From the NCBI GenBank assembly GCA_937967465.1, contig CALBSW010000025.1, forward strand, positions 1 to 16,091: a stretch of 16,091 nucleotides of DNA, given 5' to 3'. How positions within the stretch are numbered: position 1 is the stretch's first letter; each line of letters starts with the position of its first letter. The notes under the pieces were generated by a model. The model searched no databases. It was given only the letters and a program-made list of their open reading frames with translations, and had not been told where the DNA came from. Of the stretch, positions 14,797 through 16,091 are shown piece by piece. The DNA is from an uncultured Flavobacteriales bacterium (lineage in GTDB: Bacteria; Bacteroidota; Bacteroidia; Flavobacteriales_D; Sanyastnellaceae). The position numbers and the translations under genes are program-made.

Positions 14797-15523
14797 GGTG
14801 TGTGAGAATGCGTTGGGTCAACCGTTGATGCAAGTCGGCCACATCGGGGTCGGCATCAGCCAACAGGGACTGTTGGGCAGTGAGCGTGTCCCGATCGTTG
14901 CGTGCGGCCGGGCCGGTCACTGTGTCCAGTGCGTTGCCTTCCAGTGCTTTGGATACGCTGGCTTCGACGAGAGGAGTCAGGAGCTCGGGTGTCAAGCCCA
15001 TGTTCCGGAGGTGGTCCTCGACTGTGCCAATCCAGGCCGCGGTCAAGTTGCCGAGGAGGACGGCGCCGAGGTGAAGGTGCTGCCGTTGGAGGTCCGTGAC
15101 TTCAAATGCGCTGGGGGCCAATGTCCGCGCCCAGGTTTGAAAGGAGGCGTCTGCGGCATCGACCGCCATGGGCATGGTCTGCCAGTCCGGTGCCGCGGTC
15201 GATTGAAAGGTCATGGGCGGCCACAGGACCGCGTTTCGTTTGCGTTCTCCGAGGATGGATTTGGGGACGGATCCGGCGTGGTGAACCAGCCAAGTTGAAT
15301 CGGAAAGTTGCGGTGCGACAGTGTCTGCGATGCCCCCAAGCGCGTCATCGGACACGGCCAAAAAAACCGCATCGACATCGTCGGCTTTCCAGTTCGTCAG
15401 GTGGTGTGCACCGGGTTGTGGACTGCGGTTCCAGCGGGTGGTGACCACGCCCAAGGCGTCGAGGCGGTCCGCCAGGTGGCGCCCCAGTCGCCCCATGCCG
15501 ATGACGTGGGCATTCCGAATCAT
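14747..15523 (-). CDS. Rossmann-fold and DUF2520 domain protein
   Basis: A 258-residue protein with an N-terminal NAD(P)-binding motif GMGRLG (9-14, GxGxxG) in HVIGMGRLGRHLADR and the FLAVSDDAL strand typical of 6-phosphogluconate dehydrogenase-like folds. A C-terminal helical DUF2520 domain has HLHLGAVLLGNLTAAW (149-164) and TGPAARNDRDTL (203-214). The family is a predicted oxidoreductase of unknown substrate, often beside a KdsC-like phosphatase gene in Bacteroidota. The start is ATG at 15523, which overlaps the TGA of the upstream cytochrome assembly gene as ATGA. An earlier in-frame ATG at 15607 would add 28 Pro/Arg-rich residues inside the upstream gene and is rejected. Confidence 0.87.
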   Translation of the reverse strand: MIRNAHVIGMGRLGRHLADRLDALGVVTTRWNRSPQPGAHHLTNWKADDVDAVFLAVSDDALGGIADTVAPQLSDSTWLVHHAGSVPKSILGERKRNAVLWPPMTFQSTAAPDWQTMPMAVDAADASFQTWARTLAPSAFEVTDLQRQHLHLGAVLLGNLTAAWIGTVEDHLRNMGLTPELLTPLVEASVSKALEGNALDTVTGPAARNDRDTLTAQQSLLADADPDVADLHQRLTQRILTHHGHDPLPPLQAAPRRD

Positions 15524-16091
15524 GCGGCAGCGCCCGTTTTCCGGCGGCGGCGGGATTGGCGCGCCGACATCAGCGCCCCTGCGGTCATCACAAGACAACC
15601 GAGCCAAAGGAGGTTGATTTGCGGGAATACGATGGCCTGCATGACGATGAAGTCACGTCGGACGGACAGGTTTTCCCAGACCACGGTTTCGAAGGTGGCT
15701 TCGGCCGGTCGGAAGCCGTCGATTCGGAGTTTGACCCCGCGCTCTTCCACGGTGACCATGTCGGGAATGACCAGGCTGTCCCGGACGATGTACAGGGCGG
15801 TGAAGTTGGTGTCCGGTCCTCCACCGGACAACCGGAAATGGGCTGCGACGGCGAGGTCCTTGTCCAAGAGGCCAAAGCTGGGCTTCTGATCGAGGGTGAC
15901 GGCAGAAATGGAGTCGAGGGCGAGGACGGATTTGCCAATGATCAAACTGTCACGGCGCATCAAATCGTGCTTTCGACCGTCCATCCAGCCCTCTTCATCC
16001 GCTTCGGGATCGGTCACACGGCCCCATTTGATGTGGGTGTAGAGGTCTTTGTTCCAGAAACGGCGGGTGTCCGGTTCCGGGTCATTGCCCA
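15520..16091 (-). CDS. ccsA: CcmF/CcsA-type cytochrome c assembly protein, C-terminal part
   Basis: This is the 3' end of a gene whose reading frame stays open to the window edge; about 189 residues are visible. The visible start DPEPDTRRFWNKDLYTHI, the periplasmic beta-rich stretch, and the closing membrane segment IVFPQINLLWLGCLVMTAG followed by an Arg-rich cytoplasmic end match the C-terminus of the large heme-lyase-type assembly proteins of Bacteroidota. Those proteins attach heme to apocytochrome c in the periplasm. The WWD heme-handling motif and conserved histidines would lie outside the window, so the assignment rests on the tail alone. It appears to be upstream in the same transcript as the DUF2520, kdsC-like and yidC genes, with a 4-bp stop/start overlap. 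Confidence 0.75.
   Translation of the reverse strand, partial: GNDPEPDTRRFWNKDLYTHIKWGRVTDPEADEEGWMDGRKHDLMRRDSLIIGKSVLALDSISAVTLDQKPSFGLLDKDLAVAAHFRLSGGGPDTNFTALYIVRDSLVIPDMVTVEERGVKLRIDGFRPAEATFETVVWENLSVRRDFIVMQAIVFPQINLLWLGCLVMTAGALMSARQSRRRRKTGAAA

Overview
The window is GC-rich chromosomal DNA, almost certainly from a member of the Bacteroidota, probably a free-living aquatic Flavobacteriales-like lineage. This is inferred from a Bacteroidota-type YidC (start MDRNTI, long Lys/Arg-rich tail), an S46 dipeptidyl-peptidase of the DPP7 type, a PEP carboxylase with the HPTQ/GGPPARGGG variants, a fused formimidoyltransferase-cyclodeaminase, promoter-like TAnnTTTG elements and no obvious Shine-Dalgarno sites. 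The large secreted protein at the left edge carries FG-GAP/ASPIC modules, 'GC-(D)P-A-NYNP-DDGSC' repeats and a dockerin-like end, a combination common in marine Bacteroidota. The assignment is from recognition, not from a search.

Layout. Positions 1-2369 (+) hold the 3' part of a large secreted FG-GAP/ASPIC-UnbV protein, and ftcD (2404-4104, +) follows 34 bp later. ftcD meets cutC (4105-4848, -) tail to tail with no base between the stop codons. A strong terminator (4878-4916) separates cutC from a minus-strand cluster read as aldo/keto reductase (6037-7020), trmD (5351-6031), rplS (4937-5299). The aldo/keto reductase is divergent from ppc (7126-9624, +). ppc converges on a DPP7-type peptidase gene (9716-11920, -) across a bidirectional terminator. 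From the right edge leftward runs a compact minus-strand cluster: the C-terminus of a CcmF/CcsA-type cytochrome c assembly protein, a DUF2520 Rossmann protein (ATGA overlap), a KdsC-like HAD phosphatase (50 bp overlap), yidC, then a small DUF6438-like lipoprotein gene whose GTG start overlaps the yidC stop (GTGA).

Most of the window is core housekeeping: anaplerosis (PEP carboxylase), histidine/folate one-carbon metabolism (FtcD), tRNA m1G37 methylation and the large ribosomal subunit (TrmD, L19), membrane protein insertion (YidC), and envelope and cytochrome maturation (CcmF/CcsA, KdsC-like phosphatase). The two accessory-looking items are the secreted repeat protein and the lipoprotein.

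The best anomaly is that lipoprotein (11988-12440, -). It keeps a start coupled to yidC, a lipobox and a coherent DUF6438-like domain, but two in-frame TAG codons interrupt it at codons 25 and 37. None of the 13 gene ends in the window uses TAG (12 TGA, 1 TAA). A decaying pseudogene is the simplest reading; amber readthrough is the interesting alternative. A second item is a pair of mutually exclusive hairpins in the ppc leader, one of which covers the start codon. I see no CRISPR array, tRNA, rRNA, insertion sequence or phage gene, and no convincing new multi-gene system.
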